Source of the DNA: Hominimerdicola alba
Lineage (GTDB): Bacteria; Bacillota; Clostridia; Oscillospirales; Ruminococcaceae
Length of the DNA: 64,000 nt
Reading direction: 5' to 3'
NCBI RefSeq assembly: GCF_900109655.1
Contig: NZ_FOAT01000003.1
Location: forward strand, 200,321-264,320
Every line of letters begins with the position of its first letter. Position 1 is the stretch's first letter. Shown here one piece after another: positions 46,879 to 56,205 of this stretch. The translations under genes were made by a program, and so were the position numbers. The notes under the pieces were generated by a model. That model saw nothing but the letters and a program-made list of their open reading frames with translations, was not told the DNA's origin and did no database searches.

Positions 46879-46960
46879 ATACAGCCGTGCGGTTTCAAAA
46901 GCGTTCGGGGGTGTACTGTTCTTTATTAGTTCGATAATATAGTATGTCGTTTACTACAAT

Positions 46961-47005
46961 AAAAACAATACTCTCCGACAGATGGATATTTGTCGGAGAG
47001 TATTG
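46961..47005 (-). terminator. Terminator after the GH5 cellulase
   Basis: Perfect 15-bp stem CAATACTCTCCGACA with its complement, followed on the minus strand by TTTTT. It lies about 105 bases past the cellulase stop. Confidence 0.88.
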
Positions 47006-47111
47006 TTTGAGAGAAGGAATCGCCTATGAAGAAAAGAAAGCGATACCTATTCTGATTAGATCTTTTATAATAGTATAGTATTGAAAATTTTGAGGTATGC
47101 TGATATGCCGG

Positions 47112-48623
47112 TTACTTAACGGTGACTGTCAAAGCGTGCCTGATAGCTTCATTTGCAGTCCATACACTGCCTGCCTTAGCTGCAACAGCTACCTTGTAGC
47201 TCTTTCCGGGAGTTAGATTCTTAGGCGTTGTATAGCTTGTAGCAGAAGCAGGGATGTTCTGAGTCTGTACCCTCCATTTTCCTGCAAGATATACTGCTAT
47301 GCCGTAATTTGAAGCACCCTCAACAGGCGACCATGTAATTCTGATCTGATGATATTTCTCGCTGTATTCAACTTTGCTGACAACGGGATAGTCAGCAGAT
47401 GGGTCAACGGGAGTTTTGCCGTTAAAACCTGTGATCTCGTCAAAGGCTTTTTTTAGATCGGGGTTACTGATCCTGCAGGCGTTTCTGTCATAGTGACCGC
47501 CGTATTCACCATCATTTTCGCCCTTCGGTGTTGCCCAGAGGACGGGACACATCTGACGGTCATATGCAGCTTTGCATACAGCACTCAGGAAACGAACGAC
47601 CGACTCTGTTTCCTTTCCCTTAGTGGGACAGCCGTACTCGCCGATTATCACAGGGATACCCTTGTCTGTAAAATTAGTCTTCATCATGTCCATGTTGGCA
47701 TTAAGTTCACGGTAGTCCTCGTCTGTACCCCATGTTGAACGCGCCTTTGCCCAGGATTCGTCCTTGTCTTCAAGAATAGCAAAGCCCACAGGTGTATAAT
47801 AATGCACCGATATCGCCATACGGTTCACAGGGTCGTAAGGCATCCGGAACAGCGAATCACAGGTTCGGTCAATACCGGTATTATATCCCGAAATTAGCAG
47901 ATGGCGCTTGGGATTATTGCCGCCAGACGCACGGATGACATCTACAAATTTCTGATTTATGCGGTTGCACAGCGCATAGGACTTTTCTTTCTGCGACTGC
48001 GTCCCGCTCCAGGGGTTCCAGATAGACTCCCAGCCAAGTTCCTCGTTCTGCGACTCAAATATAAGATGATCGTCATAATCCTTGAATGCATAAGCGATCT
48101 GCTTCCACATAGTCTCATAACGTTTCATGGAGCCTTCTTCATCATAGGGGAAATTGTTTACCCATCCGTTGTCATAATGGATATTGATTATGCAATACAT
48201 ATCTGCGTCAATCACCCAGTCAACTATCTGCTTTACACGGGCAGTATAAGCAGGGGAGATAGTATAGGTGCTCTTATCCATCATATTTGACCAAGCCACG
48301 GGAACACGTACAACTCCGAAACCCTCGTTTGCCATGCCCTCAATCATTTCCTTTGTAATGATCGGGCTGCCCCATGCGGTCTCATATTCCTTTGGTTCGA
48401 GTACACCGTCGCCCCATTTTGTATCTACTTCTTCGATCCAGTCACCGCAAGCTTCCATCGTGTTTCCGAGATTGATGCCGATACCCATTTCACCCACGAT
48501 CTCCGCTGTCGATACATTTCGCATCGTGCCGTTTTTACTCGGCAGAGCACTTGCCTGAATGTTTCCTGCCATGCTGCATACCATCACGCATGACAGAAAA
48601 GCTGCTGTCAGTTTGCTTTTCAT
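47112..48623 (-). CDS. Secreted GH5 cellulase with CBM37-like module
   Basis: 503 residues. A signal peptide (1-26, ending IQASA) precedes a GH5 (subfamily 4-like) catalytic domain of about 370 residues: GIGINLGNTMEACGDW near 48, VRVPVAWSNMM near 105, acid/base Glu in FESQNEELGW near 194 and nucleophile Glu in VIIGEYGCPTKG near 325. It hydrolyses beta-1,4-glucans outside the cell. The last ~90 residues (KVEYSEKYHQIRITWSPVEG, GIAVYLAGKWRVQTQ, LTPGKSYKVAVAAK) form a module shared almost unchanged with the two LRR proteins downstream. It resembles the CBM37-type/FN3-like module of R. albus. ATG follows GGAGGG. A divergent AraC gene probably regulates it. Confidence 0.93.
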   Translation of the reverse strand: MKSKLTAAFLSCVMVCSMAGNIQASALPSKNGTMRNVSTAEIVGEMGIGINLGNTMEACGDWIEEVDTKWGDGVLEPKEYETAWGSPIITKEMIEGMANEGFGVVRVPVAWSNMMDKSTYTISPAYTARVKQIVDWVIDADMYCIINIHYDNGWVNNFPYDEEGSMKRYETMWKQIAYAFKDYDDHLIFESQNEELGWESIWNPWSGTQSQKEKSYALCNRINQKFVDVIRASGGNNPKRHLLISGYNTGIDRTCDSLFRMPYDPVNRMAISVHYYTPVGFAILEDKDESWAKARSTWGTDEDYRELNANMDMMKTNFTDKGIPVIIGEYGCPTKGKETESVVRFLSAVCKAAYDRQMCPVLWATPKGENDGEYGGHYDRNACRISNPDLKKAFDEITGFNGKTPVDPSADYPVVSKVEYSEKYHQIRITWSPVEGASNYGIAVYLAGKWRVQTQNIPASATSYTTPKNLTPGKSYKVAVAAKAGSVWTANEAIRHALTVTVK

Positions 48624-48906
48624 TGTAGACCCTCCGTTTTCTTCTTCCTTACAGATATGTATATTCCTTCAGCACACCGCTATATTCTGTATACTAATAA
48701 CATTAACTATTAATACCCATTAAACGGTTGTATAATGCGATGTGTCAGAGTAAGAACCATAAACAACAATTGCATTACAGTTGATTTTTGTTATGAACTA
48801 TGTTATAGTAATAATAGCACCTATCTTATCCGATTTCAAGTAAATTACTGCCACAAAACAGGACAAAACCGACACGAGACTTTTAAGTGAAAATCAGGTG
48901 ATATTT

Positions 48907-49785
48907 ATGTTTCGTATGCCCTTGGAAGCTTTTACGCAAGATGAAAATTTTCCGTTTTTTATACAGTACGGAGAACATGACGAGCCCCTTTATCTGCACG
49001 CCCACGATTCCTATATCGAACTGGTGATCGTACTGTCGGGGAGTGCCGTGCATATCGTTGACGGTGAGAAATATCCTATTCAGAAAGGAAGCGTTTTCGT
49101 CATCGCCGAGGATATCGAACACGGCTATGATGATCCGCAGGATTTTCACATATGCAACATAATGTTCCGCAAGAGGTTCCTTGATCTAAGTTCTTTTGAC
49201 ATAGCAGGTGCGCCCGGGTTTCAGGCTCTGTTCGTTCTTGAACCACAGCAGTCAAGAACCAAAGGCTTTACGAGCTATCTTAAACTGCTCCCCGATGAAC
49301 AGCTTAATATAGAGGAAATGATCGCGGCACTTCATACCGAATATACCGTCAGGGCGGCAGGTTGGCAGACAATGGTTCGCGCGGGATTTATCCGACTTGT
49401 TGTCGAGCTTTCACGAATGTATGATACGAACCGCATCGAAAACGACGCAGGCATTGTAAAGCTTGCGCCTGCCCTTGCGTATATCGAACGAAATTTTCAG
49501 GAAGAAATGACCATTACCGAACTTGCTGCGCTTACTCATTATTCAGAACGTCAGTTTCTGAGGTTGTTCAAGGAAGCGACAGGCTGCCGTCCGATGCAGT
49601 ACATAACAAAACTGCGTTTACATACCGCCTGCCGTCTGTTACGCGAGACAGAGCTGTCTGTGGCGGAAATCGCTGGGCGGTGCGGTTATACCGACAGCAG
49701 CTATTTCAGCAGAGTATTTCTGCGCAAGTGCGGTATATCACCCAAAGCGTACCGAATGGATTCGGCGGCTAACAGTGCGTACTGA
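48907..49785 (+). CDS. AraC-family transcriptional regulator
   Basis: 292 residues from ATG 48907 (AGGTGA five bases upstream; a GTG at 48898 overlaps that site). An N-terminal cupin-like sensor (LYLHAHDSYIELVIVLSGSA near 25) is followed by a C-terminal double HTH (MTITELAALTHYSERQFLRL near 200; SVAEIAGRCGYTDSSYFSRV near 250). It is divergent from the GH5 cellulase with a 283-bp intergenic region, so it is a good candidate activator responding to plant-fibre sugars. No operator was identified. Confidence 0.92.
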   Translation: MFRMPLEAFTQDENFPFFIQYGEHDEPLYLHAHDSYIELVIVLSGSAVHIVDGEKYPIQKGSVFVIAEDIEHGYDDPQDFHICNIMFRKRFLDLSSFDIAGAPGFQALFVLEPQQSRTKGFTSYLKLLPDEQLNIEEMIAALHTEYTVRAAGWQTMVRAGFIRLVVELSRMYDTNRIENDAGIVKLAPALAYIERNFQEEMTITELAALTHYSERQFLRLFKEATGCRPMQYITKLRLHTACRLLRETELSVAEIAGRCGYTDSSYFSRVFLRKCGISPKAYRMDSAANSAY

Positions 49786-49844
49786 TCTCGCGATGCATAG
49801 CTAATCCGTATGAAATTATCCGATAAAGTCGAATATTGCTTTTT

Positions 49845-49915
49845 ATGGTTATCCCGCCAACACACCAAATTAATTGGTTTTATATCGAAACTATATGTAC
49901 TTGGGGGATAACCAT
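49845..49915. mobile_element. 71-bp MITE-like derivative of the IS
   Basis: Ends ATGGTTATCCC and GGGGATAACCAT are inverted and match the ends of the adjacent IS1595-type element, with only about 50 bp between. It sits eight bases left of the IS. Likely an internally deleted copy. Confidence 0.65.
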
Positions 49916-49923
49916 TTTTAGTC

Positions 49924-50945
49924 ATGGTTATCCCTTTAATACACTACAGATAATTTACAATGCTGTCCAAATAAACAGACCTCAAAAATTGGAAAATATA
50001 GTATAATAGTGACAGAAACCGAAGGGAACTGTCGCTATGTCAAAAAGATTTCCGAAACCTGAGATCACACTTGATGGGATATACTCAAAGTTCGCAGATG
50101 AAAGTTTTTGTAAGGGTTTTCTGCTTGATATCCGCTTTGAAAAGGGCTTTGCCTGCCCGTTTTGCGGTGGCTCTGAGTACCGCAGGATAAGGTCACGCCA
50201 TCTGCTGCGCTGCAAGTTCTGTAAAGCAGATATATCCGCCACAAACGGAACTTTTATGCACAGAACACATATTCCGCTCAGACTGTGGATAGTCACCGCA
50301 TTCCTCATTATGAGCAACAAATGAAGCGCTTCTGCTGTTACGCTGATGAGGTCTTTAGGTGTGACCTACAAGACAGCCTGGTACATCCTTCATCGCATCA
50401 GAAAAGCTATGAAATGCTGTGAAGAACGCTATTTGCTCAACGGGATCGTTGAACTTGATGACACGTATCTCGGTGCTCCGACTCACGGTAAAAAGCGCGG
50501 CAGAGGTACTGAAAAAGTCAAGATGATCGTAGCTTTATCGAAGAACGCAGCAGGAAATCCCGAGTACGTTAAAATGAGCGATGTGCCGAATTTAAAGGGC
50601 ATAACTGTGGGTAGATTTGCCAGGGATAATATCCGCGCAGGCTCGAAGATCGAGAGTGATAATGCTCGAAGTTACAAGAAACCGCTGGCACAGAAATACT
50701 TCCATGTTTTTGAGACATATGATCCGACAAGTGGTCAGCTGAATTGGATGCATAAAGTTATATCAAACTTCAAAGCAATGATCATGGGAACTAACCACGG
50801 AAACGAAAAGATCCACACAGCGTTATATGCTGCCGAATACTTGTTACAAATTCAACCGTCGTAAGCTGGGAAACAGTGCGTATTTAAGGCTTTTGGCTGC
50901 TTTGGTGCAGTGATCTTACTTGTGGTGTGTTAAGGGGATAACCAT
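49924..50945 (+). mobile_element. IS1595-family insertion sequence
   Basis: About 1,022 bp bounded by ~21-bp imperfect inverted repeats (ATGGTTATCCCTTTAATACA and, inverted, ATGGTTATCCCCTTAACACA). It encodes one transposase, broken by a stop. The right end touches AAAAC, the last five bases of a CRISPR repeat, followed by an exact 30-bp spacer. No direct repeat was recognised. Confidence 0.78.
50037..50864 (+). pseudogene. IS1595-family transposase with in-frame TGA
   Basis: A 276-codon frame with a TGA at 50322-50324 (codon 96). The N-terminal zinc ribbon FACPFCGGSEY...LLRCKFCKAD is complete. After the stop, GVTYKTAWYILHRIRKAM and the DDE-like residues in IVELDDTYLGAPTHG and IESDNARSYKKPL follow in the same frame. 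Homologues usually have a Gly where the stop occurs (NKKG-ISA-like), so GGA to TGA is likely. It cannot make full-length transposase without read-through. Confidence 0.88.
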
Positions 50946-51072
50946 AAAACAAATTACAGACTTAAAAATTTTAATTCAGTGTTTGAGAGTAGTGTAATTT
51001 TATAGGGTAGTAAAACTCACTCCCTAACAAGCGGATTTGGTGGCTAGTTTGAGAGTAGTGTAATTTTATAGG
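50946..51072 (+). CRISPR. CRISPR array 2 (remnant)
   Basis: AAAAC (50946-50950) is the tail of a lost repeat. A 30-base spacer (50951-50980), a full 36-bp repeat (50981-51016), another 30-base spacer (51017-51046) and a repeat whose last ten bases diverge (51047-51072, then ATAAGGG) follow. A degenerate final repeat is typical of the distal end. Same orientation and sequence as array 1. Confidence 0.92.
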
Positions 51073-51146
51073 ATAAGGGATTCTCTTACCCATAATAATT
51101 ATCATATATGTAGTCCATCTTATCAGGAAAAAGAAGTGAAATTTTA

Positions 51147-51174
51147 ATGGGGTGTTGCAACCGCAGCACCCCAT
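51147..51174 (-). terminator. Terminator after LRR protein 1
   Basis: ATGGGGTGTTG pairs with CAGCACCCCAT around CAACCG, with TTAAAAT following on the minus strand. It lies 34 bases past the stop. Confidence 0.75.
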
Positions 51175-51207
51175 TTGTGTATATCAAATTAAACCAATTT
51201 CAGCCTA

Positions 51208-52674
51208 TCACTTTATAATAACATTCACAGCATTTTTGATAGCGTTTGCTGTGTCCCATTCGCCGTTCACTCTTGCCGCAATTGCTACTTTGTATGCCTT
51301 GCCGGGAGTAAGGTTTTTGGGTGAAGTATATACTGTGTCGGTTATATTCTGAGCCTGTACTCTCCACTTGCCAGCCAAGTATACAGCTATGCCGTATCTG
51401 TCAGCACCATCGACCTTATCCCAGGTGAATCTTACCTGATGATATTTCTCGCTGTATTCAACTTTTATGTTTGTGGGGTAGGTGATCTTTGTTTCTTCTT
51501 CGATAGGTAAGCGCTTGTAGGTGTTCTTGCCTTCGTTTACTATAACTGCGATCTTATAGTCGCCGCTTACTACAGTTGAGGGGTCGTTTACGTTTACCCA
51601 GCCGTCTCCGTTAGGCAGATCAGCTATTTCTTTTACTTTTTCAAAATTCTCGCCAAGAGTAAGCTTTTTCAGGCTATTACAATTAAGGAACATTTCACCG
51701 ATAGAAGTTATGCTGCTTATGCTGAATTTACCCAGATCAAGTTCGGTCAAACTGCTGCAGTCAGCAAACATATACGTCATATTACCGGGATTATTTGTAG
51801 TAAAGTTACTCAGATCGATCTTAGTCAATTTGGAACATCCATTGAACATGCTATACATATTCTTGGAACTGCTTCCATCAAAACTGCTTACATTAAGTGA
51901 GGTAAGATTAGAGCATCCATTGAAGATCTTAGTCATATCCTTAACATAGCTTGTATTAAAACCACCCATATCGAGTGCAGTCAGGCTGGAACACTCATTA
52001 AACATACTGTTCATATATACAAGACTTGTTGTTTTAAATCCACTTACATCCAGCGATGTCAGTTTAGAACAGCCGCTGAACATTTTTTCCATAGTTATAA
52101 CATTTCTTGTATCAAATCCGCTTATATCAAGTGTAGTCAGATTGTTACATTCATAGAACATACTCTCCATAGTTCCGACTTTGCCGGTATTGAACCCACT
52201 CAGATCAAGTGAGGTCAGACTTGCACATTCATAGAACATCCAGCTCATATCAGAAACGTTGCTGGTATCCAAACCGCTAAGATCGAGTGTAGTCAAACTT
52301 TTACAGCCGGAGAACATTGTATTCATAGTTCCAACGCGGCTTGCATCAGCTTTTGAAAGGTCAATTGAAATACAATTATTAAAACCTGAAAAGAGACTAC
52401 TGCTATTTCCAGGTAAGATCGTACCATCTTCAGCTACAATGGATTTTACTTTATTTCCGTATCCATATTTAAATTTAAATTCACCTAAAACTGTACCGTA
52501 TACCTCACCCCTGAGCATAAGTACACCTGTTTCTTCATCAAAAGAATAACAATCAGTCTCAAGTTCATCTGCCTGTGCTGTAATACTTTGTGTTATAACA
52601 GGCGCACCATAACTGACGGTTCCCGCTACCATACATAATGACATTACTACTGCTAAAAATTTTTTGATCTGCAT
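51208..52674 (-). CDS. Secreted BspA/DUF285-type LRR protein with CBM37-like module
   Basis: 488 residues. Signal peptide 1-35 (MQIKKFLAVVMSLCMVAGTV). Residues ~100-350 are about nine LRR-like repeats of roughly 23 residues of the type LTSLDLSGFNTGKVGTMESM-FYECN, which marks the DUF285 'surface protein' family. The C-terminal 90 residues carry the same YSEKYHQVRFTWDKVDGADR / GIAVYLAGKWRVQ / LTPGKAYKVAIAAR module as the GH5 cellulase. A paralogue follows upstream on the same strand. Probably cell-surface or extracellular. Ligand unknown. Confidence 0.9.
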   Translation of the reverse strand: MQIKKFLAVVMSLCMVAGTVSYGAPVITQSITAQADELETDCYSFDEETGVLMLRGEVYGTVLGEFKFKYGYGNKVKSIVAEDGTILPGNSSSLFSGFNNCISIDLSKADASRVGTMNTMFSGCKSLTTLDLSGLDTSNVSDMSWMFYECASLTSLDLSGFNTGKVGTMESMFYECNNLTTLDISGFDTRNVITMEKMFSGCSKLTSLDVSGFKTTSLVYMNSMFNECSSLTALDMGGFNTSYVKDMTKIFNGCSNLTSLNVSSFDGSSSKNMYSMFNGCSKLTKIDLSNFTTNNPGNMTYMFADCSSLTELDLGKFSISSITSIGEMFLNCNSLKKLTLGENFEKVKEIADLPNGDGWVNVNDPSTVVSGDYKIAVIVNEGKNTYKRLPIEEETKITYPTNIKVEYSEKYHQVRFTWDKVDGADRYGIAVYLAGKWRVQAQNITDTVYTSPKNLTPGKAYKVAIAARVNGEWDTANAIKNAVNVIIK

Positions 52675-52979
52675 AATTATGCCCTCCTTAATTAACCAAG
52701 TTAAATATATTAATATATTTAACTATCTCGGTTATTGTAGCATACAATTATTTAGCTGTCAATAGCAATATTGCCTTTTTTTCTCGATCATACACCCAAA
52801 ATGCGCAAGAATACACTTAGCCACTGTCTTATGTACTCCAATAAACTACATTTATCAAATTGGAGTATCCAATTTACTGCATGGTTTTGCTTGAAGCTTA
52901 TTATACTTCATTAGATTTCGGAATGTAAGCGTATACCTCCCCGCGTCATACATAAAGCCGCACAATTCATTAAACAACA

Positions 52980-53019
52980 AAAACGGATAGCCGCCAGATA
53001 ATGACGGTCTATCCGTTTT
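52980..53019 (-). terminator. Terminator after LRR protein 2
   Basis: AAAACGGATAG pairs with CTATCCGTTTT, with A/T runs on both sides, 32 bases past the stop. Confidence 0.82.
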
Positions 53020-53050
53020 GATATTTAAAAATATTTTGCCTAGAAAGCTA

Positions 53051-54442
53051 TCACTTTATAGTAACAGTCACAGCATTTTTGATAGCATTTGCTGTATCCC
53101 ATTTTCCGTCAACTCTGGCGGCGATAGCAACTTTGTAAGTCGTGTCGGGGGTCATGCTTTTGGGAGTAGTGTAAGAAGTATCGGTAATGCCCTTATCCTG
53201 AACCTTCCACTTGCCGGCGAGATATACAGCTATAGCGTATCTGTCAGCGCCTTCGACTTCTTTCCATGAGAATCTTACCTGGTGAGATTTCAGGTTATAG
53301 TCTTGGCTGTATTCGACTTTGATGTTGGTAGGATAGGTGGGAGTATAGGTTATATAGGTATTCTTTCCGTTATTTTTGATAACTGCAAATTTATCGTCAC
53401 CGCTTACTATTCTTGTAGGAGCTTTCATATTTACCCAGACTTTGCTGTTGGGAAGTTGTGCTTTTTTGAGAACATTTTTGAAATTCTCACCAAGAGTAAG
53501 GGACTCCAGTTTATTACAAGAACTAAACATACAACTAGAACAGTACAAATCAGACTTTTCTGTAACCTTGCTTGTATCAAAACCACTTAAATCAAGTGAT
53601 GTCAATTCACCGCAGCCATAAAACATATAACTAATATTTTTAACATTGCTTGTATCAAAAGAGCTTAAATTTAGTGTGGTTAGTTTTGAACACTTACCAA
53701 ACATTTGGTACATATCTGTGACTTTACTTGTATCAAAACTACTTAAATCAAGCGATGTCAAGCTTTCACAGTAATGGAACATATTGCCCATAGTTGTAAC
53801 TCTGCTCGTATCAAAACCACTTAAATCAAGCGATGTCAAGCTTTTACAGCAACTGAACATAGCATACATATTTGTAACCCTGCTTGTATCAAATGCAGTA
53901 ACATCAAGTGAAGTCAATTTGAAACAGCCAAACATGAAACTCATATCTGTAACTTTGCTTGTGTTAAATTTGCTTACATCAAGTGATGTCAATTCGTTAC
54001 AGCCACTGAACATATCACTCATATTTGTAACCCTGCTTGTATCAAATCCGCTTACATCAAGTTTAGTTAGGCTAGAACAATAAAAGAACATACCGCTCAT
54101 ATTTTTAACATTACTTGTATCCGCATTTGAAAGGTCGATAGAAGTACAATTTGTATAATTATAAAAAAGATTTTTGCTGTCTTCAGGAAGAACTGTTCCT
54201 TTTTCAGCTGTGACAGATTTAACACGATAGCCATACTTATTGTTAAATTTACGCAAAACATCACCATCAACCGTACCGCTAAGCGTAAGCCTGCCTGTTG
54301 TTTGGTTAAATGAAAAACCGTTTGTTGCTGAATCGGCTGCCTGCGCAGTTATGCTCTGTGTTATAACAGGCGCACCATAACTGACAGTTCCTGCCACCAT
54401 ACAAAGTGACATCACTACTGCTAAAACTTTTTTTAACTTCAT
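53051..54442 (-). CDS. Secreted BspA/DUF285-type LRR protein with CBM37-like module
   Basis: 463 residues from ATG 54442 (AGGAGG upstream; an ATG 23 codons earlier lacks a site). The first ~35 residues differ by only a few positions from the neighbouring protein at 51208 (KKVLAVVMSLCMVAGTVSYG). About nine DUF285 repeats follow, such as LTSLDLSGFDTSRVTNM-YAMF. The end has the shared module, here with QDYNLKSHQVRFSWKE and VYLAGKWKVQ. Clearly a tandem paralogue. Each gene has its own terminator. Confidence 0.9.
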   Translation of the reverse strand: MKLKKVLAVVMSLCMVAGTVSYGAPVITQSITAQAADSATNGFSFNQTTGRLTLSGTVDGDVLRKFNNKYGYRVKSVTAEKGTVLPEDSKNLFYNYTNCTSIDLSNADTSNVKNMSGMFFYCSSLTKLDVSGFDTSRVTNMSDMFSGCNELTSLDVSKFNTSKVTDMSFMFGCFKLTSLDVTAFDTSRVTNMYAMFSCCKSLTSLDLSGFDTSRVTTMGNMFHYCESLTSLDLSSFDTSKVTDMYQMFGKCSKLTTLNLSSFDTSNVKNISYMFYGCGELTSLDLSGFDTSKVTEKSDLYCSSCMFSSCNKLESLTLGENFKNVLKKAQLPNSKVWVNMKAPTRIVSGDDKFAVIKNNGKNTYITYTPTYPTNIKVEYSQDYNLKSHQVRFSWKEVEGADRYAIAVYLAGKWKVQDKGITDTSYTTPKSMTPDTTYKVAIAARVDGKWDTANAIKNAVTVTIK

Positions 54443-54726
54443 ATTTATGTCCTCCTGAATTCTAGTGCCGAAACGGCAATATATCAATGTTTTCCAAAGA
54501 TATGATAGCACACATCATTATTAATGTCAATAATTGCGATACAATTTCTTAATCATTCGTTACTTATCTATATTAGAAGATCATATTAATGTATATTTTG
54601 GTCAAAGGATTCATTCCGGTATCATCGGTCAGATTTTTCATGCCTGATCCACATCTAAAATGCATACCTATTTTTATTTATTACTGTTCTAATCTACACT
54701 ATAATTTGTTATCCCTGTGATTTCTT

Positions 54727-55446
54727 TCATTCCATCAGCTGCCTTAAAACCCTCCCCCTGTCATTCACGAACATCTTAGTTATGATATAGCTCTCGGTGT
54801 CCTCATATCTGCACGGACGCAGTTCATCGTCAAAATTCAGTATCTCCACATCGGGAAAACCCAGCAGTATCGGCGAGTGGGTCGCTATGATAAACTGCGA
54901 GCCCTCATTAACACAGCGGGCTATCTCCAGCAGAAGCGTCAGCTGTCTTTGGGGAGATAGGGCAGCTTCGGGCTCGTCCAGGATATACAGCCCGTTTGGC
55001 TTGAAGTTCGTCTGTGCCAGCTGCAAAAAGCTCTCGCCGTGGGAATGTTCGTGGAAATGCTGAGGATATTTACTCAGCCTGCCATACTCCTCCTCAGCAG
55101 TAGCAACATTGTAGAAGCTCTCCGCCCGCAGAAAATATCCCCAGTTTGCTTTCTTATATCCCTTTGAAAGCGTCAGCGCATCGCAAAGTTCCGAGTGCGA
55201 ATCAAAAGTCGAAAAGTTGTAATTCTTGGTACCGCCCTCGGGATTGAACCCATAACCCACAGCGATAGCTTCCAGCAAAGTTGACTTACCGCTGCCGTTT
55301 TCGCCCACAAAAAATGTCACGGCATTGTGGAATTCGAGTTCGGTAAGCGCAGCAATAGACGGTATCTTACGCAGGTAGCTGTTTTCATAGATCGAACCCC
55401 AGTCGATGCTGAGGGAGCGTATGTAAAGGTCGAAGTTGTCGAGCAT
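54727..55446 (-). CDS. Predicted AAA/ABC-like ATPase
   Basis: 239 residues. Walker A FFVGENGSGKSTLLEAIAVG near residues 47-66, a signature-like region around QLAQTNFK, Walker B GLYILDEPEAALSP near 155 and a switch His in FIIATHSPILLG near 190. The sequence matches the stand-alone predicted ATPases related to SMC/RecF heads (AAA family, COG3910-like), which act on nucleic acids or with a partner. It is on the same strand as, and 16 bases after, the ATP-grasp gene. Confidence 0.88.
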   Translation of the reverse strand: MLDNFDLYIRSLSIDWGSIYENSYLRKIPSIAALTELEFHNAVTFFVGENGSGKSTLLEAIAVGYGFNPEGGTKNYNFSTFDSHSELCDALTLSKGYKKANWGYFLRAESFYNVATAEEEYGRLSKYPQHFHEHSHGESFLQLAQTNFKPNGLYILDEPEAALSPQRQLTLLLEIARCVNEGSQFIIATHSPILLGFPDVEILNFDDELRPCRYEDTESYIITKMFVNDRGRVLRQLME

Positions 55447-55462
55447 GGTATTAGCTCCTTTT

Positions 55463-56200
55463 TCACTTCAAATCAAACGCACACTCGTCATCCGTCCCCG
55501 TAAGTTCAGCCCAGCGGGCGGAGAGGAGTTTGGCATAATAGTTCTCCATCAGACCGTAGCTTCCCAGCGAATAGCCGTCATTCACTTCGATGAGAACAGT
55601 CTTTCCGTCCGCTGTCACACCGAAGTCAATCGCATATCCCGCAGGGGCATCTGTGAATTCTTTGATCGCATTTTCTATCACCGCAGGGTCGTAATGCAGC
55701 CGCCAGTCGCCCTTGTACCTGCGCACATCCAGTATATTCCCGTACCTAACGAACACGCGCCATTCCGCACGAAGATCAAGTATCTCGCTGCAAGTCACTG
55801 GGACATCTGTGCCATATGTGCCGCAGCCGATAAGGTCTTTCGGACTTCTGACCACAACTCCCGTGAACTTTTTATCCTCAACAGGCTTCACGAAAACAGG
55901 CCAAAGTTCGGGGTGAGTGTTGATGGTGTTTATCGTCGAAGTCCATATCTTCCTACCCAGATATTTCTTTATAGACTCGGGATGATCTATCTCGGGGGTT
56001 ATAATACCGATATCGTACAAACGGTCGCGGACATTGTTTACATACCCCACGATGATATCTTCTTTATTGCTGTTTTTCAGTTCTGACTGTTTTGAAAACG
56101 GTACTATCTCAAAGCCCATCTGAAAAAAGCCTTCGTAGGCACTGTAGAAATTATGGCTGTGAGGGATACCGTTTGGTTTTGATTGAATGTATACTTTCAT
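55463..56200 (-). CDS. ATP-grasp domain protein
   Basis: 245 residues. The ATP-grasp fold is shown by WPVFVKPVEDKKFTGVVV (about 112-129), EWRVFVRYGNILDVRRYKGD (about 155-174), and the metal-binding DFGVTADGKTVLIEVNDGYS near 208. This is the arrangement of the DUF4343-like ATP-grasp family, which ligates a carboxylate to an amine. The substrate is unknown. It is the middle gene of a three-gene set with the DUF1835-like and ATPase genes. ATG follows AAAGGAG. Confidence 0.85.
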   Translation of the reverse strand: MKVYIQSKPNGIPHSHNFYSAYEGFFQMGFEIVPFSKQSELKNSNKEDIIVGYVNNVRDRLYDIGIITPEIDHPESIKKYLGRKIWTSTINTINTHPELWPVFVKPVEDKKFTGVVVRSPKDLIGCGTYGTDVPVTCSEILDLRAEWRVFVRYGNILDVRRYKGDWRLHYDPAVIENAIKEFTDAPAGYAIDFGVTADGKTVLIEVNDGYSLGSYGLMENYYAKLLSARWAELTGTDDECAFDLK

Positions 56201-56205
56201 GGTTT

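Noticed and set aside
46563-46898. Minus-strand open frame with a repeated FYYPIKLHYSQT motif
   Set aside because: It is the translation of the CRISPR repeats, which happen to be open in one frame. It is not a repetitive protein. The same applies to the frame at 50971-51174.
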